Of a DNA stretch of 64,000 nucleotides, positions 1 through 8,351 are shown in pieces. Position numbers and translations under genes: made by a program. This stretch comes from Sphingobium lactosutens DS20. Lineage in GTDB: Bacteria; Pseudomonadota; Alphaproteobacteria; Sphingomonadales; Sphingomonadaceae. Position 1 is the stretch's first letter, and each line of letters begins with the position of its first letter. The notes beneath the pieces are model-generated. The model did no database searches. It was not told where the DNA came from and saw only the letters and a list, made by a program, of their open reading frames with translations. The DNA is taken from positions 1 to 64,000 of the forward strand of contig NZ_ATDP01000098.1 in assembly GCF_000445105.1 (NCBI RefSeq). Direction: 5' to 3'.

Positions 1-300
1 GCCAGCATTTCGATGCAGGTGCGGCAATATGCCGGTCAGCCCGGCGAACCGATCGGCGAGCATGTCGATGTGCCCTTTACCGATGCCGCGCATGAAAGCG
101 AGCCTGGCCTTCGCACGTTGCGCGTGGAGCCAGCCCTGTCGCGCGCGACGCTGGAAGCGATGCCGACCGGGCTCAATGCGCCCGAAGTCGGGGAAGCGGA
201 CCGGCATTTCCACGAAATCAAGCTGACCTATGCGGACGGGGCGCAAGACACGCTCTGGACCGGCGCCTTCTTCCTTGAGCCCGGAGTGGACGACACATGA
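1..300 (+). CDS. Phage structural protein, 5' end outside the window
   Basis: The reading frame is open from base 1. The first ATG is at 13, but the residues before it read as ordinary protein (ASISMQVRQY), so the true start is probably to the left. What remains resembles the N-terminal part of small phage baseplate/tail-adaptor proteins, with a phrase of the type 'tgasismqvr', alternating strand-forming residues and a C-terminal tryptophan/aromatic pattern. Its stop overlaps the start of the large tail protein as ATGA, so the two are translationally coupled. A role in tail assembly is inferred from position only. No domain can be named from the sequence with certainty. Confidence 0.6.
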   Translation, partial: ASISMQVRQYAGQPGEPIGEHVDVPFTDAAHESEPGLRTLRVEPALSRATLEAMPTGLNAPEVGEADRHFHEIKLTYADGAQDTLWTGAFFLEPGVDDT

Positions 301-3300
301 ATTTGCAGACGCCTATCAGGGACCGCGCGCGCGGTCTGCGCGGTCCTGGCCTGACCAGCGAGCAGGAAGCGCAGGTGGAAGAAGCGATCGCGGCCGGCGA
401 GGCCATTCCCAATATTCGGCCGACGTCGGGCGAGCAGCTGCCGTTCACTTCCGCGCTCAATGGCGCGAACGGTGGGGCCGTGGCGATCGTCGAAGGCGGG
501 CGGGTCGTCGGTTTCACCATCCCCGCAGGGCAGACGGGCGCGGGCTCCTTCACGCTGCCGCGCACCTTCTTCACTAAGGAAGAGGCGCAGCGCCTGAAGG
601 GTTGCACCATCCGCTTTCCCGTCGTGATGGAAGCCAGTGTCGGCTTCCGGGCGGCGACGCCATTTGGCGGCAACGCCGTGCGGGCCGATCGCGACACTGG
701 CTTTATCGACCTGAACGAAGGATCGGCGCTGGCGGCGGAGCAAGCCGAGGGCAGCACGGTCCTGACCCGCGATTATCTCTATGTGATGCAGGGCGACGAA
801 ATTTGGGTCGGGCCGACGCTGCAGATCGCGCCCAATGCGCCGACCAGCGCCGTGCGCTATTTCAAGGTGACGTCCTGCGTTTATGAAGTCGTCGCCACGC
901 CGGCGTCTACCGCCACCACGGGTGCGGATGCGGTACTGGACAATCGCTTCGCGGCGACGGCGCCCAAGGTCGATGTGTTCCGGTCGATCGAGCCCGCGCT
1001 GAAGATGAATGGCGGCGCGCAGGTCCTGCTGGACGCGGCGGGCCGCGACATGGGCGCGACCGTGGAGATCGGCGCCACGGGCGCGGGCACCATCCTCCAA
1101 TGGAAACTACCACTGACCGGCGCATTGCGCGAAGCAATGCAGGGCGGGCAGCCCGAACTGGAGCTGGTGTTCGAGACGAGTCCGGGATGGGACCGGGCCC
1201 ATGCCATCAACATGCAGGCCGGCAAGTTCGACCTGACCTGGGTCGATTTCTTGACCGCCAACCGGCGCGATTATCAAACGATCGACCTGGCGACCGGTCA
1301 ACGCACCAAGCGGGTGATGGGCTTTTCCTTCCTGGCGCCCGACGACCTGTCGGAATTTTCGGACCTGCGCGCCTATATCGCCCTTACTGACGCGACGCCG
1401 GCGACGGTTGCTGAGCGTATCCGCCTGACCGGCTATTCGATCAAGATGTTCCGAACGCGCGGCAATGGCGAATTGCCGGTGCCGCGCACGCTGATGCTGG
1501 CCGGCGAGGTGTCGCGCGCATCGGCCGTCGAACAGGCGCTGGCCACCGTCTATGGCACGGGCAAGCGGGTCGGGGCGCAGCTGCCCGTGTCGGACTATGG
1601 CAGCATTGCAGAAGCGCTGAAGGCGGCGACCGCGCTGGCGGGGCCCGGCGCGATCGCGATGGTCGAACTGGACGAAGGGACCTATTTCGAACACAGCTTG
1701 GGCAAGATCACCAACGGCACCGATGGGGTGCTGCCCGGCCAGGATGGCGCGTTCATCGGCCTTCGCGGCAAGGGCATGGGGCGCACGCGGATCGACGGGT
1801 CGCTGCCCGCCAACACGCCGATCGACGAGATCCGCGCGACCAGCACGATCGACTTTAACGCGAACCAGTATCTGGAAGGCGTGACCCTGATCGCCGAGGG
1901 CGAGCGCTATGGCGGCCATGTCGACAATGCCAATTACAAGAAAAATACCTGCCTGATCTGGCGACATGTCGAGGTGGAGCATCGCGGCAATGACGCGGCC
2001 GACGCCTATCATGGCACGACGGTCTGGCCATCGCAGCACCCGATCGCGATCGGCACCACGTCAGGGTCCTTCTACGGCTATTACGAATGCCGGCTGAAGG
2101 GTCGTCGTGCCGCCTTTTCCGCGCATGACCAGCGCAATTTCGAGCAGCCGTCGACGGTCGAATGGGTCGGCGGCCCCCTGACGGCCGTCGATACGACAGG
2201 CTGGAGCTATCGCCTCGAATCGATCGGGTCGATGGTCATGAACCGCGCGCTGCTGGCGCATGCGTCGCTGGGCGGGGAAATCAGCATGGCGGCGCAGCCA
2301 TGGCTGCCCGATGAACCGGAAAATCAGCCGGCGGATCATCGCTGCTGGGAACTGACGGGCTATGGAAACAGCCCCGCCGCGTTCCGGATCCAAGATTTCG
2401 GCCGTGCGCTGCGGATCACGTCAGCGACGACCGGCCCGGGATCGAAGGTGGCCGTTTCCAACGCCGCAACGCCGATCCTGTTCGGCAAGACCGGAACGGA
2501 GGGCGTCACCCAGGTCGATGGCGATGTCGGCCTTTCGGGCTACGCCTATGGCTATATCGACATTTCCGACGCCAGCACCAAGGCGGACATCACCGCATTG
2601 AAGGCGAAGCTGGGCAACCGCACCGCTTCGCCGATCACGCTGACGGTGCATGTCGATGCGCTGGCGCCGATCGATATCGTCCTCAACAAAAATTATCTGG
2701 CGATGACCAATGCCGAAATCATCGCCGACATGAACGCGGCGCTGGGCGGCGTCGCCATCGTCTCTGAATATGCGGTTGGCGAACGCTATCGCCCCTTCTT
2801 TAGCGACGAAGAGCGGCAGCTGAAGAACAGCAGCGGCACGACGATCCTGATGGGCATGGCGCTGGCCGTCGACAGCGATGGCGCGGGCACGGTGCGGCCG
2901 ATGACCGCGACCGACCTGCCCACCGCGTTCGCCGGCGTTGCTTGGGAGGATATTCGCCCCGGCGCGCATGGCCGGGTCAAAACGGATGGGTGGTTGCCCA
3001 CGGCCGACCTGCTGCGTTCGGATGGCGGCAGCCCGAACCTTGGTACCACATTCGCGATCGACCCTGCCAAGCCTGGCTATGTCCTGTCCAACAACGTCAG
3101 TGGGTCGGGCATCCTGCCGGTCGTTCGTGGTTCGCTGGGCGCGGGACTGTGGACGGTCGCGGTTCGCACGCAGATTGATGGGCAGGATGTCGTCGATCAG
3201 GCGGCCGATCTGGTACAGGCAGCCTATGACACGATCGGCGCGCTGGGCGATCCCGACAATATTGAGGCGATTGGGCGGATACCAAGTGAAGGCGCGAATG

Positions 3301-4970
3301 TTATCCCCATCGACGGCAACGGCCTTTCACTCTCTCCCAGTGCCATTCTCACAGGTGCGCAGGCGGTCCTGCCGATCCATTTCAGATCGAGCAATATCTA
3401 CCGCACCAAGCGGGCGCTGATTGCCGCGCATATTGCTGGTGATTCGCTGATTGATGACGGCCCGCGGCTGACATCTGCGATATTCGATGCGCTCAGGAAG
3501 GGGCGCGACTTAATCGTCACCGAGCCTATCTGGTGCAACACTGGCGCTGTTGTTACCGCCGAGGGCACGTTGTTAAAAATCATCGGCATGGGCGAGGGCA
3601 GCATTATCGGCGGTCCTGGTGTTGTAGGTCCTATCGTCAAAGCGTCAAACATTGCGGATGTCGGAGAGACCTTCGCCCGCTCAATCGACGCCATCGTTAA
3701 CAATATCAAGTTTGACGCTCGCTTCGTACCAGGTGGCAACCTTACCAGCGCAGATTGCCTCAATCTAAATGGTTTCCGCCTCACGCATATCGACCAGTGC
3801 GATTTATACGCGGCGGACCATTTTTATGGCAGCACCAAGGGGGATGCTGGTGTCGGCATTCGCGGCGCCCGCGTGGTTGTGTCGCGCTCCAACTTTTACG
3901 GTTTCCTTGACGCCGGCTGTTACCTGACCGCCAATCCGGATGGGACGCTCGACAACACCAGCGCGCTCTTCCTTGGCAATAACTATTATGGCTGTCGCGG
4001 TGGCTGGGCTGCAAAACGGGCTTTCGAATATATCCGGTCGGTCGGCGAGTATTTCGATAACTGCTTCAACAGCTTCTCTACCGCGCCGGCGTCATCCTCC
4101 AACCCGGTGACCGGCTTCACCAACGCGGCGCGCAAAGTCTCGGTCAAGGGCGCGCAGATCGACAATCCGATTTCGTCGGCCATCGACCTCCGCCGCGCTT
4201 ATGATAGCCATGTCGATGCGGTCATATCCGGGACGATTGGCCGCTACCCTGACGGCACGTCGCCAGCAGAGGTCAATATCGTCAAGCTGCTGGGCACAAG
4301 CCGCTCGCGGATAGATTTCGTAATCGACAACGAAGATCCGAGCATCGTTGCAACGACGACCGCCGTGCGGATCGAGCGGACGGTCAACGAAGACACTGGC
4401 CAGGATGAAGGCGCTACGGATAATGTCATCTTTGGCACCGTCAGGCGGGTGAATACCGGCCTAATCGAAGGCGAACTATGTGATCGCAACGAAATCAGCC
4501 TCAAGATGATCGAAGTGCCCAATCAAGGGACCACCACCGGGGCGCTCACACGCTATAATTTCAGCCGTGATGGCGTGCCCTACGACCGCGCCCGATATCG
4601 CCGTGCGCAACGCAAACTGTTCGACTATTATCATGCGACCGCCAATGACAGCGGATGGACAGGCGAAGATAGCTGGCTGGGCGGACAGATTTACGAAACT
4701 GACGACGCCAGCGGACCGACGGGCGAGCGCGTGCGTATTGGTGCGCGGGCGACCGGGACAAATGGCTCCGCAGTCGCAGCATCCATCCAAGTGGACGGCG
4801 CGGTCATTCTCGACGCGCGTTCAGATCAGGTGAAGTGCCAGAAGGCGCTTGTTATCCCAGTGCTCGCATCGGCTGATGTTCCTACTCCTGCCGCCAATTC
4901 TTTCGCTTTGTTTTTCGAAGGCGGTGTCCTGAAGTCGAAAAACAGCAGCGGCACCGTGGCAAATGTTTGA
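297..4970 (+). CDS. Large phage tail/receptor-binding protein with pectate-lyase-like beta-helix segments (1557 aa)
   Basis: The gene starts at an ATG overlapping the upstream stop (ATGA). Residues 1-400 look like a virion-anchoring region. Around residues 430-650 the pattern is that of a right-handed beta-helix of the pectate-lyase fold: 'YGSIAEALKAA', then 'AMVELDEGTYFEH', 'GLRGKGMGRTRIDGS' and 'TLIAEGERYGG'. A second helix-like region spans about residues 1035-1330 ('KRALIAAHIAG', 'VVVSRSNFYGF'). The tail ends in a short Ser/Gly-rich piece. Proteins of this build are tail fibres or tailspikes that bind, and sometimes cleave, surface polysaccharide. Base composition becomes visibly less GC-rich from about 3290 onward, so the receptor-binding half may have been exchanged. 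The substrate and any enzyme activity are unknown. It precedes membrane and lysis genes, as expected for a late phage operon. Confidence 0.7.
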   Translation: MNLQTPIRDRARGLRGPGLTSEQEAQVEEAIAAGEAIPNIRPTSGEQLPFTSALNGANGGAVAIVEGGRVVGFTIPAGQTGAGSFTLPRTFFTKEEAQRLKGCTIRFPVVMEASVGFRAATPFGGNAVRADRDTGFIDLNEGSALAAEQAEGSTVLTRDYLYVMQGDEIWVGPTLQIAPNAPTSAVRYFKVTSCVYEVVATPASTATTGADAVLDNRFAATAPKVDVFRSIEPALKMNGGAQVLLDAAGRDMGATVEIGATGAGTILQWKLPLTGALREAMQGGQPELELVFETSPGWDRAHAINMQAGKFDLTWVDFLTANRRDYQTIDLATGQRTKRVMGFSFLAPDDLSEFSDLRAYIALTDATPATVAERIRLTGYSIKMFRTRGNGELPVPRTLMLAGEVSRASAVEQALATVYGTGKRVGAQLPVSDYGSIAEALKAATALAGPGAIAMVELDEGTYFEHSLGKITNGTDGVLPGQDGAFIGLRGKGMGRTRIDGSLPANTPIDEIRATSTIDFNANQYLEGVTLIAEGERYGGHVDNANYKKNTCLIWRHVEVEHRGNDAADAYHGTTVWPSQHPIAIGTTSGSFYGYYECRLKGRRAAFSAHDQRNFEQPSTVEWVGGPLTAVDTTGWSYRLESIGSMVMNRALLAHASLGGEISMAAQPWLPDEPENQPADHRCWELTGYGNSPAAFRIQDFGRALRITSATTGPGSKVAVSNAATPILFGKTGTEGVTQVDGDVGLSGYAYGYIDISDASTKADITALKAKLGNRTASPITLTVHVDALAPIDIVLNKNYLAMTNAEIIADMNAALGGVAIVSEYAVGERYRPFFSDEERQLKNSSGTTILMGMALAVDSDGAGTVRPMTATDLPTAFAGVAWEDIRPGAHGRVKTDGWLPTADLLRSDGGSPNLGTTFAIDPAKPGYVLSNNVSGSGILPVVRGSLGAGLWTVAVRTQIDGQDVVDQAADLVQAAYDTIGALGDPDNIEAIGRIPSEGANVIPIDGNGLSLSPSAILTGAQAVLPIHFRSSNIYRTKRALIAAHIAGDSLIDDGPRLTSAIFDALRKGRDLIVTEPIWCNTGAVVTAEGTLLKIIGMGEGSIIGGPGVVGPIVKASNIADVGETFARSIDAIVNNIKFDARFVPGGNLTSADCLNLNGFRLTHIDQCDLYAADHFYGSTKGDAGVGIRGARVVVSRSNFYGFLDAGCYLTANPDGTLDNTSALFLGNNYYGCRGGWAAKRAFEYIRSVGEYFDNCFNSFSTAPASSSNPVTGFTNAARKVSVKGAQIDNPISSAIDLRRAYDSHVDAVISGTIGRYPDGTSPAEVNIVKLLGTSRSRIDFVIDNEDPSIVATTTAVRIERTVNEDTGQDEGATDNVIFGTVRRVNTGLIEGELCDRNEISLKMIEVPNQGTTTGALTRYNFSRDGVPYDRARYRRAQRKLFDYYHATANDSGWTGEDSWLGGQIYETDDASGPTGERVRIGARATGTNGSAVAASIQVDGAVILDARSDQVKCQKALVIPVLASADVPTPAANSFALFFEGGVLKSKNSSGTVANV

Positions 4971-5039
4971 CCCTCGCTGCCCTCCAAAAACGAACACACA
5001 ACAGGGAGCATCTGCGATGCCTGAAATTGGAAGCCGCCC

Positions 5040-5591
5040 ATGGTGATCGCAATCCTCGGCGCGGCGGGTAGCGCCATCGCCAACATGATCGAGCGGAGCC
5101 CGCCTACAGCGACGCCGCCGAGTTTCGACAATGGCGCGTCGCTGTATCTCTTCAACCTGTTCCTGATGACGGCAACGACTTTCCTGGGCGCGATGCTGGT
5201 CGGCAAGCAGGGCGGCCGCATCTGGACCCAGCGATTCTGGGATCATCCGTTGCATCCCGTCACCCTCTACCGCGCCGTCACCTTCTGCGCGGGCGTGGGC
5301 ATCACGCTGCGTTGTGGGGCGGAGGCCATGTTCCTGTGGGGCTGGAACCCCGCGGACGTGGTCACCTCCGCGCGGGTGTCCATGGCGAAACGCTGGATCG
5401 ACCCTATCGCCATCGGCTTTGGCCTGATGTGGATGACGATCGTCATCCTCGGCGAACCTGGGATCGAGCATCAGCTGCGCAAGGCCCCTCTGCCCGTCGA
5501 TATGTGGTCGCGCTGGCCCGTCCTGGTCCGTGCGGGCGCTGTCATCCTTCTAAGCTTCGTGGCCGCGCTGGCTGCCGTATGTCTGCGGTGA
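5040..5591 (+). CDS. Putative phage membrane protein (183 aa)
   Basis: The product has about four hydrophobic segments: residues 1-17, 45-65, 85-105 and 120-140, with another at the C-terminus. It lies between the tail protein and the endolysin, a position typical of holins or membrane accessory proteins. The start ATG follows a GGAAG ribosome-binding site. It also overlaps the stop of a 9-codon ORF at 5017-5046, which has its own GGGAG site, so expression may be coupled to it. The 3' end overlaps the next gene by 13 bases. No family was recognised, and a holin or antiholin role is inferred from context only. Confidence 0.55.
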   Translation: MVIAILGAAGSAIANMIERSPPTATPPSFDNGASLYLFNLFLMTATTFLGAMLVGKQGGRIWTQRFWDHPLHPVTLYRAVTFCAGVGITLRCGAEAMFLWGWNPADVVTSARVSMAKRWIDPIAIGFGLMWMTIVILGEPGIEHQLRKAPLPVDMWSRWPVLVRAGAVILLSFVAALAAVCLR

Positions 5592-5965
5592 GACTGGGCG
5601 CGGCGCTGGGGGCAGCCGCAATGACCTCTGTAGCATCTCGCGAGCCGGTGATCTGGTGGATCTTCGGCGAGCCATTTCACGCTGGCCCCACCATCGTCTG
5701 CATCTGCGCCGTCATCATCACCCGCGTCATCATCGGCCTCCAGGCCAAGGGGCGCGCGCAGGTGGCGCTGGATATCTCCATCACGCTTCTCTCGCTGCTG
5801 GTCGCGATTCTGTGGGTGCAGGATCAGCAGCTTGAATTGCTGGCTGCCGGCATCACCGGCATCGGCGTCGGCAGCCTGGGCGCGGGCATCATTGGCATCG
5901 CCAAGGGCGCGGTTGGCGGCCGGGTGCGCGCCGCGATCGATGCCTTCTTCGGCATGAAGTCCTGA
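5579..5965 (+). CDS. Small membrane protein, holin-like (128 aa)
   Basis: The chosen ATG lies within the end of the upstream gene (13-base overlap). A longer in-frame extension to 5312 would overlap that gene extensively and is unlikely. The protein has hydrophobic stretches at about residues 25-32, 37-53 (VCICAVIITRVIIGL), 65-82 (ISITLLSLLVAILW) and a Gly/Ile-rich segment near 90-112, with a short basic C-terminus. Size, topology and its place directly before the endolysin fit a phage holin that permeabilises the inner membrane so the endolysin can escape. No specific holin family signature was seen, so the call rests on topology and neighbours. Confidence 0.55.
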   Translation: MSAVRLGAALGAAAMTSVASREPVIWWIFGEPFHAGPTIVCICAVIITRVIIGLQAKGRAQVALDISITLLSLLVAILWVQDQQLELLAAGITGIGVGSLGAGIIGIAKGAVGGRVRAAIDAFFGMKS

Positions 5966-5999
5966 CGCCGAAGAACTCCTTCAACATTGCGAGGAACTT

Positions 6000-6713
6000 A
6001 TGACCATCATTTCTGATGACGCTTTCGTGCGCCTGTATCAGGCGCGCTATGGACTTGAACAGGACGGCATCGCCGGGACTGTGACGATCGGCCATCTGGG
6101 CGTCAAAGCGCCCGGTCGCCTGCCCGTCGATGACGATGCCTTCGTACGTCTGTTCCAGGGTAAGCATGGCCTGAAGATCGACGGCTGGGCGGGTCGCGAT
6201 ACGATCGCGATGCTGGACAGCCTCAAGCCGCCCGTAATCGATCCCATCGACGCGGCCGGCATCCCGGACAGTTACTGGCCGATGCTCTCCCGGATCGAGA
6301 GCAGCGACAAGCCCTATGCGCAGGCGCCGACGTCCAGCGCATCAGGCCTATATCAGTTCATTCGGTCGACCTGGATCGGTGAGGGCGGCACATGGGGGCC
6401 GACCCTGCGACCGGCATTTGGCGGCCTCAAGCCATCGCCTGCGGAGCAGCTGATGCGCGCGCGGACCTTCACTGCAAAGAATGCCGCCTATCTGCGGTCG
6501 CGTGGCGTGCCGATCAATCGGGCGACGCTCTATGCCGCGCATTTCCTGGGCGCGGTCACGGCCGGATCGATCCTGGCGGCGGGCAAGGAAGAGCGCGCGG
6601 ACCTGATCGCCGGGAAGGCAGCGACAGAGGCCAATCCGTCGATCCTGCAAGACAAGACGGTCGGGGATTTCATTGGCTGGCTGAAAGCGAAAACGGGCGA
6701 GGTGGCGAAGTGA
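6000..6713 (+). CDS. Phage endolysin with two N-terminal peptidoglycan-binding-like repeats (237 aa)
   Basis: A GAGGAAC site precedes the ATG. Two related repeats at residues 6-34 and 45-74 (DDAFVRLYQ..., DDAFVRLFQ...) share the 'YGL..DGIAG' / 'HGLKIDGWAG' pattern of PG_binding_1-type wall-binding modules. The rest resembles a lysozyme-like/soluble transglycosylase domain: Glu100 in 'SRIESSDKPY' is the likely catalytic acid, followed by 'SSASGLYQF' and later 'AAHFLGA'. Enzymes of this type cleave the glycan strand of peptidoglycan during phage lysis. There is no signal peptide, so export would depend on a holin, consistent with the two membrane proteins upstream. The binding modules are N-terminal, as often seen in endolysins of phages infecting Gram-negative hosts. 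Confidence 0.8.
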   Translation: MTIISDDAFVRLYQARYGLEQDGIAGTVTIGHLGVKAPGRLPVDDDAFVRLFQGKHGLKIDGWAGRDTIAMLDSLKPPVIDPIDAAGIPDSYWPMLSRIESSDKPYAQAPTSSASGLYQFIRSTWIGEGGTWGPTLRPAFGGLKPSPAEQLMRARTFTAKNAAYLRSRGVPINRATLYAAHFLGAVTAGSILAAGKEERADLIAGKAATEANPSILQDKTVGDFIGWLKAKTGEVAK

Positions 6714-7045
6714 ACGCGCTTTCGTCGACGCTGCGCGGCTCGGCCGATGGCGGCATTTTGTTCATGTGCCCCGGCTGCAAAGCCGTCCACGGCATCAAGG
6801 TGGGCGAAGGCGCTGGGCCGCGCTGGGGCTATAACGGCAATCCGGACGCGCCGACATTCACCCCGTCGATTCTGGTAACCACGGGTCGCGCCGTGGACCC
6901 GAACTTCAAGCCCGAGCCTGGCGATCCGCCGGAGGTATGCCACTCCTTCGTCACCGATGGGCGTATCCTGTTTCTGGCCGATAGTAGCCATGCGCTCGCG
7001 GGTCAGACGGTTCCGCTGCCGCCATTCAGCTGGGGCGAGGAATGA
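6710..7045 (+). CDS. DUF6527 family phage protein (111 aa)
   Basis: The GTG start overlaps the endolysin stop (GTGA). The sequence shows the features of DUF6527: an N-terminal CPGC pair followed by 'HGI', a central 'W.YNG....PTFTPSILV' segment, 'CHSFVTDGRILFL', and a C-terminal 'SHALAGQTVPLP'. The conserved Cys and His residues suggest a bound metal, probably zinc. Members are common in late operons of alphaproteobacterial prophages near lysis genes, and databases sometimes mislabel them as ammonia monooxygenase. Their function is not known. The next gene's ATG overlaps its stop. Confidence 0.75.
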   Translation: MNALSSTLRGSADGGILFMCPGCKAVHGIKVGEGAGPRWGYNGNPDAPTFTPSILVTTGRAVDPNFKPEPGDPPEVCHSFVTDGRILFLADSSHALAGQTVPLPPFSWGEE

Positions 7046-7215
7046 AGGCCGCGCGCTGGCTGGCGCCGCTATTTCTGCTCACCGCATGCCAATCCATGCC
7101 GGCGGTCAATTGTGAGAATGCCGACCGGGTGCGCGCGGCGGCGGCTCTGGCGCTGCGCGCGCTCGATCGGGTTTGCCCGATACAGCAGGCCGAAGCGTTG
7201 AGCGATATTCACTAG
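7042..7215 (+). CDS. Tiny phage lipoprotein (57 aa), possible outer-membrane spanin
   Basis: The ATG overlaps the upstream stop (ATGA) and follows GGGGCGAGGA. The product begins MKAARWLAPLFLLTAC. The basic n-region, hydrophobic core and LTAC lipobox predict lipidation at Cys16, leaving a mature chain of about 41 residues with two more cysteines. Small lipoproteins directly after an endolysin often act as o-spanins (Rz1-like) that fuse inner and outer membranes at the end of lysis. This one lacks the proline-rich stretch usual in Rz1, and no matching inner-membrane partner is evident on the same strand. The spanin role is therefore an inference from size, lipobox and position. Confidence 0.6.
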   Translation: MKAARWLAPLFLLTACQSMPAVNCENADRVRAAAALALRALDRVCPIQQAEALSDIH

Positions 7216-7287
7216 CAAGGTGATGCCGGTCAAGGCGGCAAGGGCCATGATAATCCTGTCGCGCCATGCCGAACGGGGCGGATCAGG

Positions 7288-7380
7288 ATCGCGATCGGAC
7301 CATTCGTTGAGCATGCGGCGAACCTGTCATCGAGGGAGGAAATCCGCAAGCCGGCTTGCCCAGGTTTCTGGGTCTTCCTC
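7288..7380. repeat. Left copy of a 93-bp imperfect direct repeat
   Basis: It aligns without gaps to 9163-9255; a hand count gives 72 of 93 identical bases. Both copies contain the 3' end of the same minus-strand small gene (ending 'RLADFLPR' here and 'RLADYLPR' in the right copy) plus about 40 bases beyond its stop. The two copies frame the acyltransferase/esterase cassette. Confidence 0.8.
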
Positions 7381-7407
7381 TAGCCGCCCTTGTGCCTTGG
7401 GCCGTGT
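7327..7407 (-). pseudogene. 3' remnant of the small phage gene found intact at 9202-9375
   Basis: The minus-strand frame reads '...LEEDPETWASRLADFLPR' and stops at 7327-7329. The intact copy ends 'LREEGAETWADRLADYLPR'. Upstream in this frame a TAA at 7408-7410 precedes any start codon, so only the C-terminal coding part survives. It marks one edge of the inserted cassette. Confidence 0.6.
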
Positions 7408-7503
7408 TTAGCCAATACTCATCGCCCTCGCATTCCCGCGCTATCAGCGAACGCGCGTGATCGTTATGCTTATTGAAATGCCAGAAACGATTCGGAGAAT
7501 GGC

Positions 7504-8331
7504 GTGCTCGATCTCAAACATGGCCGCGCGATGGAATTATGTCCCAGCCTCGACTTAGGCTGCCACGACAATCTCAAGCCGCCGCCAGTACATCCTAGGA
7601 TGAAAATAAAGGTCGAAGGGCAATGTGATTTTCTGGTTGGCAGAGATGCGATTGCTTATTCCGACATTGAGAGTGCCGGCAGCGATAACCTCATAATACT
7701 TAGCGATAATTCAAAACTTCTCGGTTCGAAAATTCGGATCAAGGGCAATGGGTGTCGAGTCCTGATCGGGCCTAATGTGCAGCTGAAAGCGGCGCGGATT
7801 GTGCTTGCGAAAGACAATTGCCTCGTCGCGATCGGTGGCGGCACCACCTGGGAGAGTGGAGCCTTCATCTGTGATCGCGGCAGAGCCATAGTCGCCGGGA
7901 ATGATTGCATGTTTTCGAGCAATATTGTGGTTCGCACAAGTGATGGTCATGGCATATGGGACAAGAAAACCGGGCGAAGGCTTAACCTTCCCGCGGACGT
8001 GTCCATCGGTCATCACGTCTGGCTGGGTAATGGCGCAAGGGTCAATAAGGGGGCCACGATAGGTTCCGGCTCGATTATTGGGCAATGCGCCATAGCGTCT
8101 GGTCGGCTTGATGATAACTGCATCTATGCCGGCATCCCCGCGAAAAAGGTGCGTGAGTCAGTGCATTGGACACGCGATGCCGACCTGGATGAACTGCCAT
8201 TGGAGTGGCGAGACGAAATCAATGATCCGGATTCAGATGTGTCGCCTTTGGAAACAGATATCCGCTCTGGCGTTATCGGCGATATCGTTGTTGCCGCGCG
8301 GAGGCGTGTCGGTGGCATGTTTCAACGCTAA
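7504..8331 (+). CDS. Left-handed beta-helix (hexapeptide) O-acyltransferase, phage-borne (275 aa)
   Basis: The chain is dominated by hexapeptide-type turns ('GPNVQLKAARIVL', 'NCLVAIGGG', 'AFICDRGRAIVAGNDC'). It ends in the classic acyltransferase block 'IGHHVWLGNGARVNKGATIG', 'SIIGQCAIASG' and 'NCIYAGIPAKKVR'. His in 'TSDGHGIW' is a plausible catalytic base. These enzymes transfer acetyl or similar groups from acyl-CoA to sugars of O-antigen, capsule or exopolysaccharide in the cytoplasm. The start is GTG at 7504; ATG at 7531 is an alternative. The gene is clearly less GC-rich than its surroundings and sits with the esterase gene 20 bases downstream, inside a repeat-framed cassette. Role as a lysogenic-conversion gene is inferred. 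Confidence 0.75.
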   Translation: MLDLKHGRAMELCPSLDLGCHDNLKPPPVHPRMKIKVEGQCDFLVGRDAIAYSDIESAGSDNLIILSDNSKLLGSKIRIKGNGCRVLIGPNVQLKAARIVLAKDNCLVAIGGGTTWESGAFICDRGRAIVAGNDCMFSSNIVVRTSDGHGIWDKKTGRRLNLPADVSIGHHVWLGNGARVNKGATIGSGSIIGQCAIASGRLDDNCIYAGIPAKKVRESVHWTRDADLDELPLEWRDEINDPDSDVSPLETDIRSGVIGDIVVAARRRVGGMFQR

Positions 8332-8351
8332 ACACCCGGGTTGCGAACGGC

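Noticed and set aside
7069..7314. Minus-strand 81-aa ORF with a membrane segment
   Set aside because: It lies fully opposite the lipoprotein gene, which has the better evidence (coupling, lipobox). It starts 12 bases after the truncated small gene, so it could be a relic of the phage's minus-strand gene pair, but it cannot be called with confidence.
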